From Azospirillaceae bacterium (lineage in GTDB: Bacteria > Pseudomonadota > Alphaproteobacteria > Azospirillales > Azospirillaceae): 64,000 nt of DNA. This document shows, piece after piece, positions 36,185-44,975 of the stretch. The position numbers and the translations under genes were made by a program. Location of the stretch: the NCBI GenBank assembly GCA_031291675.1, contig JARLIO010000031.1:1-64000 (forward strand), in the 5' to 3' direction. The notes beneath the pieces were generated by a model that was not told the DNA's origin, did not search any database, and saw only the letters and a program-made list of their open reading frames with translations. Every line of letters starts with the position of its first letter. Positions within the stretch are counted from its first letter, which is position 1.

Positions 36185-37009
36185 ATGTCCGCCACCCTTG
36201 TCGTTGCCGCCGTAGAGGATCGGGCTGCGCTCGCCATCGAATCCCTGTCGCTGTCGTTCGGCGGTGTCATGGCGCTGAGCGGCATCGACCTGACGGTCGC
36301 GCCCGGTGAGATCCGGGCCGTGATCGGCCCGAACGGTGCCGGCAAGAGCTCGCTGATCAATGTTGTCAGCGGTCTCTACCGGCCCGATCACGGCCGCGTC
36401 TGGCTCGGTGGGCGGAGCTTCGCGGCGGTGCCGACCGACCGGCTGGCCGCTCTTGGCGTCGCCCGCACGTTCCAGAATCTGGCCCTGTTCAAGGGGTTGT
36501 CGGTGCTGGATAACGTCGCCGTCGGCCTTAACCACGGTTTCCGGGCCGGGGTTTTCGCCCAGATCGCGGGGCTCCCCGGCGCCCGCCGCGAACGCGCCGC
36601 GGCGCAGGAACGGGCTGCGGCGGTGCTGGATTTCTTCCATCTCACCGACATGCGCGACCGGCTGGTCGGGACGTTGTCCTATGGCGTCCAGAAGCGGGTC
36701 GAATTGGCCCGCGCGGTGGTCGCGCGACCGCGCCTGTTGTTGCTCGATGAGCCGATGGCCGGGATGACGCTGACCGAGAAGCGCGAACTGACCGGCTTCA
36801 TCCGCGCCATTCGCGATGAGCTCCAGGCGACCATCGTGCTGATCGAACATGATATCGGGGTCGTGATGGGCCTGTCCGACCGGGTGGCGGTCCTCGACTA
36901 CGGCCGGCTGATCGGCGACGGCACACCCGAGGCGATCCGTGCCAATCAGGCGGTCATTGACGCCTATCTCGGCGTTGCCCACGACCTGGAAGCCGGGGAG
37001 GGGATCTGA
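36185..37009 (+). CDS. Branched-chain-amino-acid-type ABC ATPase (LivG-like)
   Basis: 274 residues with Walker A GPNGAGKSS, signature LSYGVQKRVELARA and Walker B LLLLDEPMAGM. It has the extended insert seen in LivG (PGARRERAAAQERAAAVLDFF). It forms, with the next four genes, a complete HAAT-family importer. The location behind sfnG suggests an organosulfur ligand rather than an amino acid. Confidence 0.9.
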   Translation: MSATLVVAAVEDRAALAIESLSLSFGGVMALSGIDLTVAPGEIRAVIGPNGAGKSSLINVVSGLYRPDHGRVWLGGRSFAAVPTDRLAALGVARTFQNLALFKGLSVLDNVAVGLNHGFRAGVFAQIAGLPGARRERAAAQERAAAVLDFFHLTDMRDRLVGTLSYGVQKRVELARAVVARPRLLLLDEPMAGMTLTEKRELTGFIRAIRDELQATIVLIEHDIGVVMGLSDRVAVLDYGRLIGDGTPEAIRANQAVIDAYLGVAHDLEAGEGI

Positions 37010-37012
37010 GGC

Positions 37013-37900
37013 ATGGATCTGTCCTTCTTCACCGAAGTGCTGGTGGGCGGCCTGTTGTCAGGTGTGATGTACTCGCTGGTCGCGATCGGCTTTGTGCTGA
37101 TCTACAAGACCTCGGGCGTGCTGAATTTCGCGCAGGGTTCGCTGCTGCTGTTCTCGGCGCTGACCTTCGTCAGCCTGATCGAGCGGGGGCTGCCGTTCTG
37201 GGCCGGCATCCTGATCACGCTGGCGGCGATGACCGCGATCGGCGCGCTGATCGAGCGTGTGGTGCTGCGCCCGCTGGTCAACCAGCCGCCGATCACCCTG
37301 TTCATGGCGACGCTGGGCGTCTCCTACGTGATCGAGGGCGCGGCCCAGCTGCTGTGGGGCACCCAGGTTCACGGCCTCGACCTTGGCATCGACGACAGGC
37401 CGCTGGAGATCAGCGGCGTGTTCGTCAGCACCTTTGACCTGTTCGCGGCGGGTGTCGCCGGGGCGATGGTGGCGGTGCTGATCCTGTTCTTCCGCTACAC
37501 CGGCATCGGCCTGGGTTTCCGGGCGGTTGCCGATGATCCGCTGGCGGCGCTGTCGCTGGGCTTGCGTCTCGACCGCATCGGAACCGCGGTGTGGACCGCC
37601 GCCGGCATGGTGGCGCTGGTCGCCGGGCTGTTGTGGGGTGCCCGGCTCGGCGTGCAGTTCTCGCTGTCCCTGGTGGTGCTGAAAGCGTTGCCAGTGCTGG
37701 TGCTCGGCGGTTTCGATTCGATCGCCGGGGCGATCGTCGGCGGGCTGATCATCGGTGCGGTCGAGAAGCTGGCCGAGGTCTATATCGGCCCGTTCTTTGG
37801 GGGTGGCATCGAGGGCTGGATCGCCTATGTCGCGGCGCTGGGGTTCCTGTTGGTACGGCCGGCCGGGCTGTTCGGCCAGAAGCTGGTGGAGAGGGTCTGA
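37013..37900 (+). CDS. Branched-chain-amino-acid-type ABC permease (LivH-like)
   Basis: 295 residues. Starts FTEVLVGGLLSGVMYSLVAIGFVLIYKTSGVLNFAQGSLL, a hallmark of LivH, and has eight or so TM segments. It starts 3 bp after the LivG stop. Confidence 0.92.
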   Translation: MDLSFFTEVLVGGLLSGVMYSLVAIGFVLIYKTSGVLNFAQGSLLLFSALTFVSLIERGLPFWAGILITLAAMTAIGALIERVVLRPLVNQPPITLFMATLGVSYVIEGAAQLLWGTQVHGLDLGIDDRPLEISGVFVSTFDLFAAGVAGAMVAVLILFFRYTGIGLGFRAVADDPLAALSLGLRLDRIGTAVWTAAGMVALVAGLLWGARLGVQFSLSLVVLKALPVLVLGGFDSIAGAIVGGLIIGAVEKLAEVYIGPFFGGGIEGWIAYVAALGFLLVRPAGLFGQKLVERV

Positions 37901-37905
37901 CGGGC

Positions 37906-38973
37906 ATGAGCGACATCGCGATCAAGACGGGCCGTCGGTCGCTTCCGGGTCTGTCTCCCCAGGCGTTCGGCGTTGCGGCCTTGCTGGCCATTGCCTTCGG
38001 TGTCGTGCCGCTGGTCGGCAGCGAGTATCTGTTCGACGCCCTGCTGACGCCGTTCCTGGTGCTGTCGCTGGCCGGGCTTGGGCTCAACCTGCTGACCGGA
38101 TATACCGGGCAGGTGTCGCTGGGCTCTTCGGCATTCATGGCGGTCGGGGCCTACGCGGCCTGCAATCTCGCGTTCCGGCTGCCGGGGCTGCCGTTCCTGG
38201 TCGATCTGGTGGCGGCCGGCGTGATCGCGGCGGCGGTCGGACTGGTCTTCGGGCTGCCGAGCCTGCGCCTGCGCGGCTTTTATCTCGCGGTCTCGACGCT
38301 CGCCGCCCAGTTCTTCGTGCAGTGGGTGTTCAACAAGATCGGCTGGTTCTCCAACGACAGCGCGTCCGGCATCGTCACCCCGCCGCCGCTGTCGATCGCC
38401 GGAATTGCCGTGACCAGTCCGGTCGGCCGCTATCTGTTCACGCTGTCGGTGGTCGTCGCGGTGACGGCGCTGGTGTGGCGCCTGGTCCGCTCGCCCACCG
38501 GATCGGCTCTGATCGCGGTGCGTGACCACGAGACCGCGGCGCGGGTGATTGGCATCCCGGTGCTGCGGACCAAGCTGCTGGCCTTTGCGGTTTCGTCTTT
38601 CGTGATCGGCATCGCCGGCGTGCTATGGGCCTTCGCCTATCTGCGCAATGTCGAACCAGCGGGCTTCAATCTCGACCGTTCGTTCCAGATTCTGTTCATC
38701 GTCATCATCGGCGGCCTTGCCTCGCTCCGGGGCGCGTTCCTGGGCGCTGCGCTGATCGTCATCTTCCCGCTGGGACTGGCCCGCCTCGGCGACGCGTTGC
38801 TGGGCGGTCTGTTCGACAGCGGCGTGCTGGAGATGAGCCAGCGCGTCGTTCTGGGTCTGCTGATCATCGTCTTCCTGATCGCCGAGCCGGCCGGGCTTTC
38901 GGCCCTGGTCGACCGGATGACCCGCCGGATCACCCCCTGGATCACCCCCTGGATCACCGCCGGCCGCGCCTGA
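37906..38973 (+). CDS. Branched-chain-amino-acid-type ABC permease (LivM-like)
   Basis: 355 residues from the ATG at 37906, five bases after the LivH stop. It has LLTGYTGQVSLGSSAFMAVGAYAA and the cytoplasmic loop VRDHETAARVIGIPVLRTK of LivM. The C-terminal tail contains a short tandem repeat, ITPWITPWITAG, encoded by a repeated 15-bp unit. Confidence 0.92.
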   Translation: MSDIAIKTGRRSLPGLSPQAFGVAALLAIAFGVVPLVGSEYLFDALLTPFLVLSLAGLGLNLLTGYTGQVSLGSSAFMAVGAYAACNLAFRLPGLPFLVDLVAAGVIAAAVGLVFGLPSLRLRGFYLAVSTLAAQFFVQWVFNKIGWFSNDSASGIVTPPPLSIAGIAVTSPVGRYLFTLSVVVAVTALVWRLVRSPTGSALIAVRDHETAARVIGIPVLRTKLLAFAVSSFVIGIAGVLWAFAYLRNVEPAGFNLDRSFQILFIVIIGGLASLRGAFLGAALIVIFPLGLARLGDALLGGLFDSGVLEMSQRVVLGLLIIVFLIAEPAGLSALVDRMTRRITPWITPWITAGRA

Positions 38974-39030
38974 AAATGCGGCCCGTTCCCCGGGCCATCC
39001 CTGCCTTTCAAGTCAACGGAGACAAGCTCG

Positions 39031-40368
39031 ATGTCGCTTCCGAATATCCTCAGACGTGCCTTTTTCGGCGCGGTTCTCGGCTCCCTGGCGCTGCTGCCGG
39101 CCGTCGCTGCCCCGGCTGACGAGCAGTATTTCCCGCTGCAGAGCTACCGCGTCGGCCCCTACGCCGCCGGTGGCACCGGCTTCTTCGGCGGGTTCATCGA
39201 CTATCTCAACCTGATCGACATCCGCGACGGTGGCGTCAACGGGGTCAAGCTGACGTGGGACGAGTGCGAGACCCAATACGAGGTCGAGCGCGGCGTCGAG
39301 TGCTACAAGCGGCAGAAGAGCCACGCTGGTATTGCCGCCTGGAATCCGCTGTCCGTTGGCATCGCCTATGCGATGATAGACGACGTCACCGCGGACAAGG
39401 CACCGTTGATCACAATCAACCATGGCCGCACGGATTCGACCGATGGCCGGGTGTTCAAATATGTCTTCCCGCTGCTGCTCAATCCCTACAGCGAGACCTC
39501 CGGCATCGTGAATTACATCGCGGCCAGGGAGGGCGGACAGGACAAGCTCAAGGGCAAGAAGCTGGTGGTGCTCTATCACGGCTCGCCCTACGGCAAGGAG
39601 ACGATTCCCATCTACCAGCTTCTGGCCGAGAAGTACGGCTTCTCGCTGGAGCAGATCGAGGTGCCGCATCCCGGCAACGAGCAGCAGTCGCAGTGGCTGA
39701 CCATCCGCCGCGCCAAGCCTGACTATGTGATCCTGCGTGGCTGGGGGGTGATGAACCCGGTTGCCCTCAAGACCGCCCAGAAGGTCGGTTTCCCGGTGGA
39801 TCACATCATCGGCAATGTCTGGTCCAATTCCGAGGAGGACGTGATCCCGGCCGGCGACGCCGCCAAGGGCTACACCGCGATCACCACCCAGGCCTCGGGC
39901 GCCGAGTACCCGGTGCTCCAGGAGATCGTCAAGACGGTCTATGGCGCTGGCAAGGGTAATCTGGAGGACAAGAAGAGAATTGGCTCCGTCTATCACAACC
40001 TCGGCATCGTCAACGGCATTCTCAATGTCGAGGCGGTGCGGATCGCCCAGGAGAAATTTGGCCACCGGACGCTTACCGGCGACGAGGTGCGCTGGGGTTT
40101 TGAGCATTTGAAGCTTGATCCGGCGCGGGTCGAGGCTCTCGGCGCCAAGGGCCTGTTCCATTCGATCAATGTCAGCCTCGCCAACCACGAGGGCGAAGGG
40201 CGCGTCACGTTTCAGCAATGGGACGGCGCCAAATGGAAGGTTGTCTCCGACTGGATCGCGCCGGATTGGGCGCTGCTGCGGCCGATCATCGAGAAATCGT
40301 CGCTTGCCTACGCCAAAGAACACAGCCTCCCGGTTCGCGATCCGGCCGTTGAAGAGGCGACCAACTGA
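39031..40368 (+). CDS. ABC substrate-binding protein (Peripla_BP_6 type)
   Basis: 445 residues with a signal peptide (FFGAVLGSLALLPAVAAPADE, probable cleavage after AVA/AAP). The body is the amide/branched-chain type binding fold (GLKLTWDECETQYEVERGVECYKRQK-like segment at about 70-95, which belongs to a subgroup longer than LivJ). It captures the ligand for the LivFGHM-like importer. The ligand is unknown; sulfones, sulfonates or sulfate esters are the contextual guess. Confidence 0.85.
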   Translation: MSLPNILRRAFFGAVLGSLALLPAVAAPADEQYFPLQSYRVGPYAAGGTGFFGGFIDYLNLIDIRDGGVNGVKLTWDECETQYEVERGVECYKRQKSHAGIAAWNPLSVGIAYAMIDDVTADKAPLITINHGRTDSTDGRVFKYVFPLLLNPYSETSGIVNYIAAREGGQDKLKGKKLVVLYHGSPYGKETIPIYQLLAEKYGFSLEQIEVPHPGNEQQSQWLTIRRAKPDYVILRGWGVMNPVALKTAQKVGFPVDHIIGNVWSNSEEDVIPAGDAAKGYTAITTQASGAEYPVLQEIVKTVYGAGKGNLEDKKRIGSVYHNLGIVNGILNVEAVRIAQEKFGHRTLTGDEVRWGFEHLKLDPARVEALGAKGLFHSINVSLANHEGEGRVTFQQWDGAKWKVVSDWIAPDWALLRPIIEKSSLAYAKEHSLPVRDPAVEEATN

Positions 40369-40388
40369 CCTGCCCGGAGGGAGCCGCC

Positions 40389-41165
40389 ATGACGATCCGT
40401 GAAATCCTGCTGTCCCTGGACGGGGTGGAGGCCACCTACAACCACGCAATCCGGGCCCTGTCGGGCGTCCATCTGACGGTGCGGACCGGGGAAATTGTGG
40501 CACTCCTGGGGGCCAATGGCGCCGGAAAGACGACGACGCTGAAAGCGCTGTCGGCCCTGTTGGGCGCGGAACGGGGGCAGGTGACCGGCGGATCGATCAC
40601 CTATGACGGATCCGATGCCGTCCGCCGGTGGCCGTACGAACTGGTCCGTCAGGGGCTGGTCCAGGTGCTGGAAGGGCGGCATTGCTTTCGCTCGCTGACG
40701 GTCGAAGACAATCTGGTCGTCGGCGGGCTCGCCCGGCGGCGATCGCGAACTGAACATCGTCGCGATCTTGACCAGATCTACGCGCTGTTTCCGCGGCTGC
40801 GCGACAAGCGGCGCACGCTCGCGGGCCTGGCCTCCGGCGGTGAACAGCAGATGACGGCGATCGGCCGGGCCCTGATGGCCGGTCCCCGGCTGCTGGTGCT
40901 CGATGAACCGTCGATGGGGCTGGCCCCGTTGCTCGTCGAGGCGATCTTCGATGCCCTCAAGGCTCTTAACCGGGAGGAGGGGCTATCGATCCTGGTCGCC
41001 GAGCAGAACTCGGCCGTGGCGCTCCGTCACGCCGACCGCGCGGTGGTGCTGGAAAATGGCCGAACCGTGCTCGAAGGAACGGCGGCCGAACTGCGGGAGC
41101 GGGACGACATCAAAGCATTCTATCTCGGCTTCGGTGTCGTCGATGGTGCCGCCCGTTCGCACTGA
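40389..41165 (+). CDS. Branched-chain-amino-acid-type ABC ATPase (LivF-like)
   Basis: 258 residues with Walker A GANGAGKTT, signature ASGGEQQMTAIGRAL and Walker B LLVLDEPSMGLAP. It is the second ATPase of the importer and lies 20 bp after the binding-protein gene. Confidence 0.92.
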   Translation: MTIREILLSLDGVEATYNHAIRALSGVHLTVRTGEIVALLGANGAGKTTTLKALSALLGAERGQVTGGSITYDGSDAVRRWPYELVRQGLVQVLEGRHCFRSLTVEDNLVVGGLARRRSRTEHRRDLDQIYALFPRLRDKRRTLAGLASGGEQQMTAIGRALMAGPRLLVLDEPSMGLAPLLVEAIFDALKALNREEGLSILVAEQNSAVALRHADRAVVLENGRTVLEGTAAELRERDDIKAFYLGFGVVDGAARSH

Positions 41166-41197
41166 CTCTGAATTCGGTATACCTCACAGATAAGGAC

Positions 41198-42451
41198 ATG
41201 AGCATGAGTCTGGCCCTGGTTACCGACCAAATCGCGCCGCAGGGCGTGCCTGGTCTGCCGCGTCCGGCGAGCCCGGCCGCGATCATCGCAAACGATGCCG
41301 AGGCGATTGCCGCCGCCCAGGCGCTGGCCCAGGCGGTCGCGCCGACCGCCGCGGCGCGCGACCGCGAACGTCGGCTGCCGATCGCTGAACTCGACGCCTT
41401 CTCGCAGAGCGGGCTGTGGTCGATCAATGTGCCGAAAGCTTTCGGTGGGCCGGAACTGTCCTACGCGACGGTGGCCAAGGTGGTACAGATCGTCTCCGCC
41501 GCCGACCCCTCGCTGGCGCAGATCTCACAAAACCATCTGGGCGTGATCGCCGCCATTCGCACCGTCTCGGACGAGGCCCAGCAGCGGCTGCTGTTCGGCG
41601 AGGTGCTGAAGGGCGTGCGCTTTGGCAACGCCTTTTCCGAGTTTGGCACCAAGCGTGCGGCGGAATTCGCGACCCGCTTCACCGACGCGGGTGACGCCGT
41701 GATCGTGACCGGCCGCAAATTCTATTCGACCGGCGCGCTGTTGGCCCATCTGGTGCCGATCGTCGCCGTCGATGACCAGAACCGTGCCTGGTACGCCATC
41801 GCCGAGCGCGACGCCGAAGGGCTGAGCGTGATCGACGACTGGTCGGGCTTCGGCCAGCGCACCACCGCCAGCGGCACCGTGATTCTCAATAATGTAAAGG
41901 TGCCGAAGAGCCATCTGGTGCCGGGCTACAAGGGCTATGACAAGCCGACGGCGGATGGCGCCATCTTTCAGATCATCCAGGTCGCGGTGGATGTTGGCAT
42001 CGCCGAGGCGGCGATCCACGACACCATTTCCTTCGTCCGGAATCACAGCCGGCCCTGGGTCGATGCCGGGGTCGACCGCGCATCCGACGATCCCTACACA
42101 ATCCAGGCCGTCGGGCGGCTTACTCTCCGGCTGCACGCCGCCGAGGCGTTGCAGGACAAGGCCGGTCTCGCGGTTGACGCGGCCGTCGCCAAACCCGATG
42201 CCGACACCGTCGCCAAAGCCCAGATCGCGGTCGCTGAGGCCAAGATCCTCAGCACCGAGATCGCGATCGAGGCGACCAACACCCTGTTCGAGCTGGCTGG
42301 CACCCGCTCGGTGCTGGCCGAACACGGGTTCGACCGGCATTGGCGCAACGCCCGCGTCCATACCCTGCACGACCCGGTACGCTGGAAATACGCGATTGTC
42401 GGCAATCATGCCCTCAACGGCGTCAACCCACCGCTGCACGCCTGGAGCTGA
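41198..42451 (+). CDS. sfnB: SfnB-family acyl-CoA-dehydrogenase-fold sulfur oxidase
   Basis: 417 residues with the SfnB layout: an extended N-terminus, ELDAFSQSGLWSINVPKAFGGPELSY, GFGQRTTASGTVILNNVKVP, and a C-terminal DRHWRNARVHTLHDPVRWK. SfnB is linked to dimethyl sulfone or methanesulfinate use in Pseudomonas. It is the last gene of the rightward sulfur operon, 32 bp after the LivF-like ATPase. It shares its C-terminal motif with the product of 29802-30977, so the island carries two members of the family, one at each end. Confidence 0.85.
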   Translation: MSMSLALVTDQIAPQGVPGLPRPASPAAIIANDAEAIAAAQALAQAVAPTAAARDRERRLPIAELDAFSQSGLWSINVPKAFGGPELSYATVAKVVQIVSAADPSLAQISQNHLGVIAAIRTVSDEAQQRLLFGEVLKGVRFGNAFSEFGTKRAAEFATRFTDAGDAVIVTGRKFYSTGALLAHLVPIVAVDDQNRAWYAIAERDAEGLSVIDDWSGFGQRTTASGTVILNNVKVPKSHLVPGYKGYDKPTADGAIFQIIQVAVDVGIAEAAIHDTISFVRNHSRPWVDAGVDRASDDPYTIQAVGRLTLRLHAAEALQDKAGLAVDAAVAKPDADTVAKAQIAVAEAKILSTEIAIEATNTLFELAGTRSVLAEHGFDRHWRNARVHTLHDPVRWKYAIVGNHALNGVNPPLHAWS

Positions 42452-42458
42452 GGCGATC

Positions 42459-42484
42459 GACGTCACGTCCGGGGCCGTGACGTC
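42459..42484. terminator. Perfect hairpin between convergent sfnB and pentapeptide genes
   Basis: GACGTCACG and CGTGACGTC pair perfectly around an 8-base loop in the 45-bp convergent gap. No strong U tract follows in either direction, so it may work bidirectionally or with Rho. Confidence 0.55.
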
Positions 42485-42496
42485 TGCCGCGTTGTT

Positions 42497-43942
42497 TCAG
42501 GACTGCGTCGCCCTCGTGTAGGCGGCGTGGAGCAGGCGTTTGAGGGCCTGATTGTGCCCGTCGAATTGAACCGAAAAGGTGCCTTTCCGCGGATTGGCGT
42601 CGATGACGATGAGCTCGACGTCGTCCGCGGCACAAGGTGGGTCATTCAGCATCAGCGTGCCCTGGATCCGTGCGCCTGCCTGTAAGTGGCCGCCGCCGCG
42701 CAAGCGCATCCCGCCGATCGACCAGTCGAGCGAACGGAAATCCTCGCCCTCTGCCAACAGGCTCAGACCCGATGAGCGGTAGCGCCGATGCCGCCGCCGT
42801 TCCTGGTCGGCGCTTCGCGCCGTCGTTGGTGTCGGGGTGGGTTCGGTGATCGCGATCGACAAAATGCTGTCATCAAGCGTGGCATCTGTCAGATCGATCC
42901 CGCGCAAATCGGCAGCATCGAAATTCGTGGGCCAGCTCCGCCCGTCGGCCAGCGGGAATGCACCGGCATTGACCCCGGCGAGGTTGGCCGAGGCCAGATT
43001 GGCGCGCCGGAAACTGGTTCCGCGTAAATCCGCCCCGCTGAGATCGATGCCTTGCAGGTCGCTATAGGACAGGTCCGCCATCTGCAAGGTGACGCGACGC
43101 CAGGAGCCGCCGACGAAGCGGCATCGGCGCAGGCGCGAACCCGACAGGGTGCGGCCGCTCATCGCGATCGGGGGTACGACGACGAGATCAAGGTCGAGAC
43201 GCCGGCCGACCTTCCCGCCGGTCGCGGCCCATTGCTCATGGCTGGTCACCGCGGCCAGGAAGGCGCCCGGGGTCATCGGGATGTAGTCGGGCTCGGCGAT
43301 TGCCCCCGCGGTCAGCGCACAGCCCTTCGTGGTTTCCAGCGCTGAGGCCATGACCACCGTTTTGGCCAGGATCGCGCCTTTCAGCACCGCCCCGCTGAGG
43401 TCGGCCCCCAGCAGCACCGTCCTGGTCAGTTCGGCGCCCGACAAATCGGCGTCGCTGAGATCGGCACCGGTGAGATCGGCTCCATTGAGATGGGCGTCAA
43501 TCAGAATGGATTGGTTGAGCTGGGCTTCGACCAGCGTCGTGGCGCCACCCCGCTGGGAATTGCTGCCATCGGCGGTCTGCAATTGGCCGGCGCGCAGATC
43601 GGCGCCCCGCATGTTGGCATTGGTCAACAGACAGCGATTGAGATTGGCGCCGCGCAGGTCGGCGCCGACCAGGTTGGCGTCGGTCAGATCACAAGCTTCG
43701 AGATCGGCGCCGAAAAGATCGGCGTTTGACAGGTTGGTGCCGCGCAGATTGGCTTTGGCCAGGTTGGCACCGGAGAATTTGGCGCTCGACAGGTTGACAC
43801 CGGCGAGCGCGAAGGACGACAGGTCGCAAAAACTGAGATCCGCCTTGCGACCGCCGCGCGATCGCAGCCACCGTTGATGGTCGAGGATCGCCTCGCGGAT
43901 CTGCTGGTCGTTCAGCCGTGGGGATTTCTCGATCACGGTCAT
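42497..43942 (-). CDS. Pentapeptide-repeat protein with C-terminal PilZ domain
   Basis: 481 residues. About residues 25-200 and 310-370 are A(D/N)LxX repeats (for example ANLAKANLRGTNLSNADL), which fold into a right-handed quadrilateral helix. The C-terminal 100 residues are a PilZ domain with a basic RRHRRYR motif and DWSIGG (DxSxxG), the c-di-GMP-binding residues. The start ATG at 43942 (MTVIEKSPRLN) has GGAAGG 13 bases upstream. A c-di-GMP-responsive scaffold is the simplest inference. It is convergent with sfnB and divergent from hisG. Confidence 0.85.
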   Translation of the reverse strand: MTVIEKSPRLNDQQIREAILDHQRWLRSRGGRKADLSFCDLSSFALAGVNLSSAKFSGANLAKANLRGTNLSNADLFGADLEACDLTDANLVGADLRGANLNRCLLTNANMRGADLRAGQLQTADGSNSQRGGATTLVEAQLNQSILIDAHLNGADLTGADLSDADLSGAELTRTVLLGADLSGAVLKGAILAKTVVMASALETTKGCALTAGAIAEPDYIPMTPGAFLAAVTSHEQWAATGGKVGRRLDLDLVVVPPIAMSGRTLSGSRLRRCRFVGGSWRRVTLQMADLSYSDLQGIDLSGADLRGTSFRRANLASANLAGVNAGAFPLADGRSWPTNFDAADLRGIDLTDATLDDSILSIAITEPTPTPTTARSADQERRRHRRYRSSGLSLLAEGEDFRSLDWSIGGMRLRGGGHLQAGARIQGTLMLNDPPCAADDVELIVIDANPRKGTFSVQFDGHNQALKRLLHAAYTRATQS

Positions 43943-44300
43943 CGCGTCAAAGCCTTCCGCATTGTCGTTGTGACAGCGTTTTTCAAAAGCATGATCCCCA
44001 ACGCGGCGCACCGGCAAATGACCACGGTCATGGCCCTGGGCCATCGCAACATCGCCGCTAATAGTCAATTTTCATGATGATAATTTCAACATGATAAATG
44101 ACTCGCCTAATATTCGCAATGGTTGTCCCGGGCGGTTGTCCCGGGCGGGTTGTCTCCGGGCGCGATCCGCGACCGGGGCCGGGGCCCGTTTCATCACGCC
44201 GGCCGCGAACCGGGGCCAGGACTCTGGACGCGTCAGGGGCAAGCCGCTTACACTCCGCAGCCGTGCGCTGAACCCTGAGACCCGAGTGTCGGAGTAGCCC
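43943..44300. other. 358-bp intergenic region upstream of hisG with tandem repeats
   Basis: No supported gene. It contains the divergent promoters of the pentapeptide and hisG genes and the GGTTGTCCCGGGC tandem repeat listed separately. An AT-rich stretch at about 44060-44120 is the likely promoter area. Confidence 0.5.
44121..44162 (+). repeat. 13-bp tandem repeat with a degenerate third copy
   Basis: GGTTGTCCCGGGC is present twice back-to-back (44121-44133, 44134-44146), followed by the related GGGTTGTCTCCGGGCG. The CCCGGG cores can pair with each other, so the leader of hisG could form alternative hairpins. Confidence 0.5.
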
Positions 44301-44975
44301 TTGTCTTTGTCTTTGTCGTCGGCCGATGCGTTGGTGCTGGCCTTGCCGAAGGGACGCATCCTGTCGGAAGTGCGCCCGTTGCTCGGCCTTGCCGGGATCG
44401 AGCCCGAGGCCGCTTTCGACGATCCGGAAAGTCGCTTGCTGCGCTTTGCCACCAATATCCCCAATCTGAGCCTGATCCGGGTCCGGTCGTTTGACGTCGC
44501 GACCTTCGTGGCCTTCGGCGCGGCCCATCTGGGGGTGGCAGGCAACGACGTCCTGATGGAATTCGATTATCCCGAGATCTATGCGCCGCTCGACCTTCGC
44601 ATCGGCCGCTGCCGCCTCGCGGTTGCCGAGCCCGAGGATATGGTCGAGGGCGACGATCCGGCCCGCTGGAGCCATGTCCGGGTTGCCACCAAATATCCCG
44701 AGATCACCCGCCGCCATTTTGCCGCCCGGGGTGTGCAGGCCGAGTGCATCAAATTGAACGGTGCCATGGAATTGGCGCCGACGCTGGGCCTGTGCCGGCG
44801 AATCGTCGACCTGGTGTCCAGCGGGGCCACACTGAAGGCCAACGGGCTGGTGGAGATCGAGCATATCGCCGATATCAGCTCGCGGTTGATTGTCAATCGT
44901 GCGGCCCTGAAGACGCGGCCCGACGATCTGACGGGATGGATTGAACGGTTCAGGATGGCAACCGATGCCCTGTGA
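44301..44975 (+). CDS. hisG: ATP phosphoribosyltransferase, short form
   Basis: 224 residues, the length of the short form that needs the HisZ subunit (not in this window). It has [11 protein letters not shown] at the start and the PRPP-binding region [19 protein letters not shown]. The start is a TTG with GGAG seven bases upstream. It makes the first histidine-pathway step from ATP and PRPP. The end overlaps hisD by 11 bp. Confidence 0.94.
   Translation: MSLSLSSADALVLALPKGRILSEVRPLLGLAGIEPEAAFDDPESRLLRFATNIPNLSLIRVRSFDVATFVAFGAAHLGVAGNDVLMEFDYPEIYAPLDLRIGRCRLAVAEPEDMVEGDDPARWSHVRVATKYPEITRRHFAARGVQAECIKLNGAMELAPTLGLCRRIVDLVSSGATLKANGLVEIEHIADISSRLIVNRAALKTRPDDLTGWIERFRMATDAL

Noticed and set aside
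35072-36982. 636-codon open frame on the minus strand opposite sfnG and the LivG-like gene
   Set aside because: It spans two real genes and their gap in antisense and has no recognisable domain.
43329-43877. 182-codon repetitive plus-strand frame opposite the pentapeptide gene
   Set aside because: Its regular pattern only mirrors the pentapeptide repeats on the coding strand.
44105-44165. Histidine attenuator with a his-rich leader peptide upstream of hisG
   Set aside because: No short open frame with consecutive histidine codons is present; only the tandem repeat was found.
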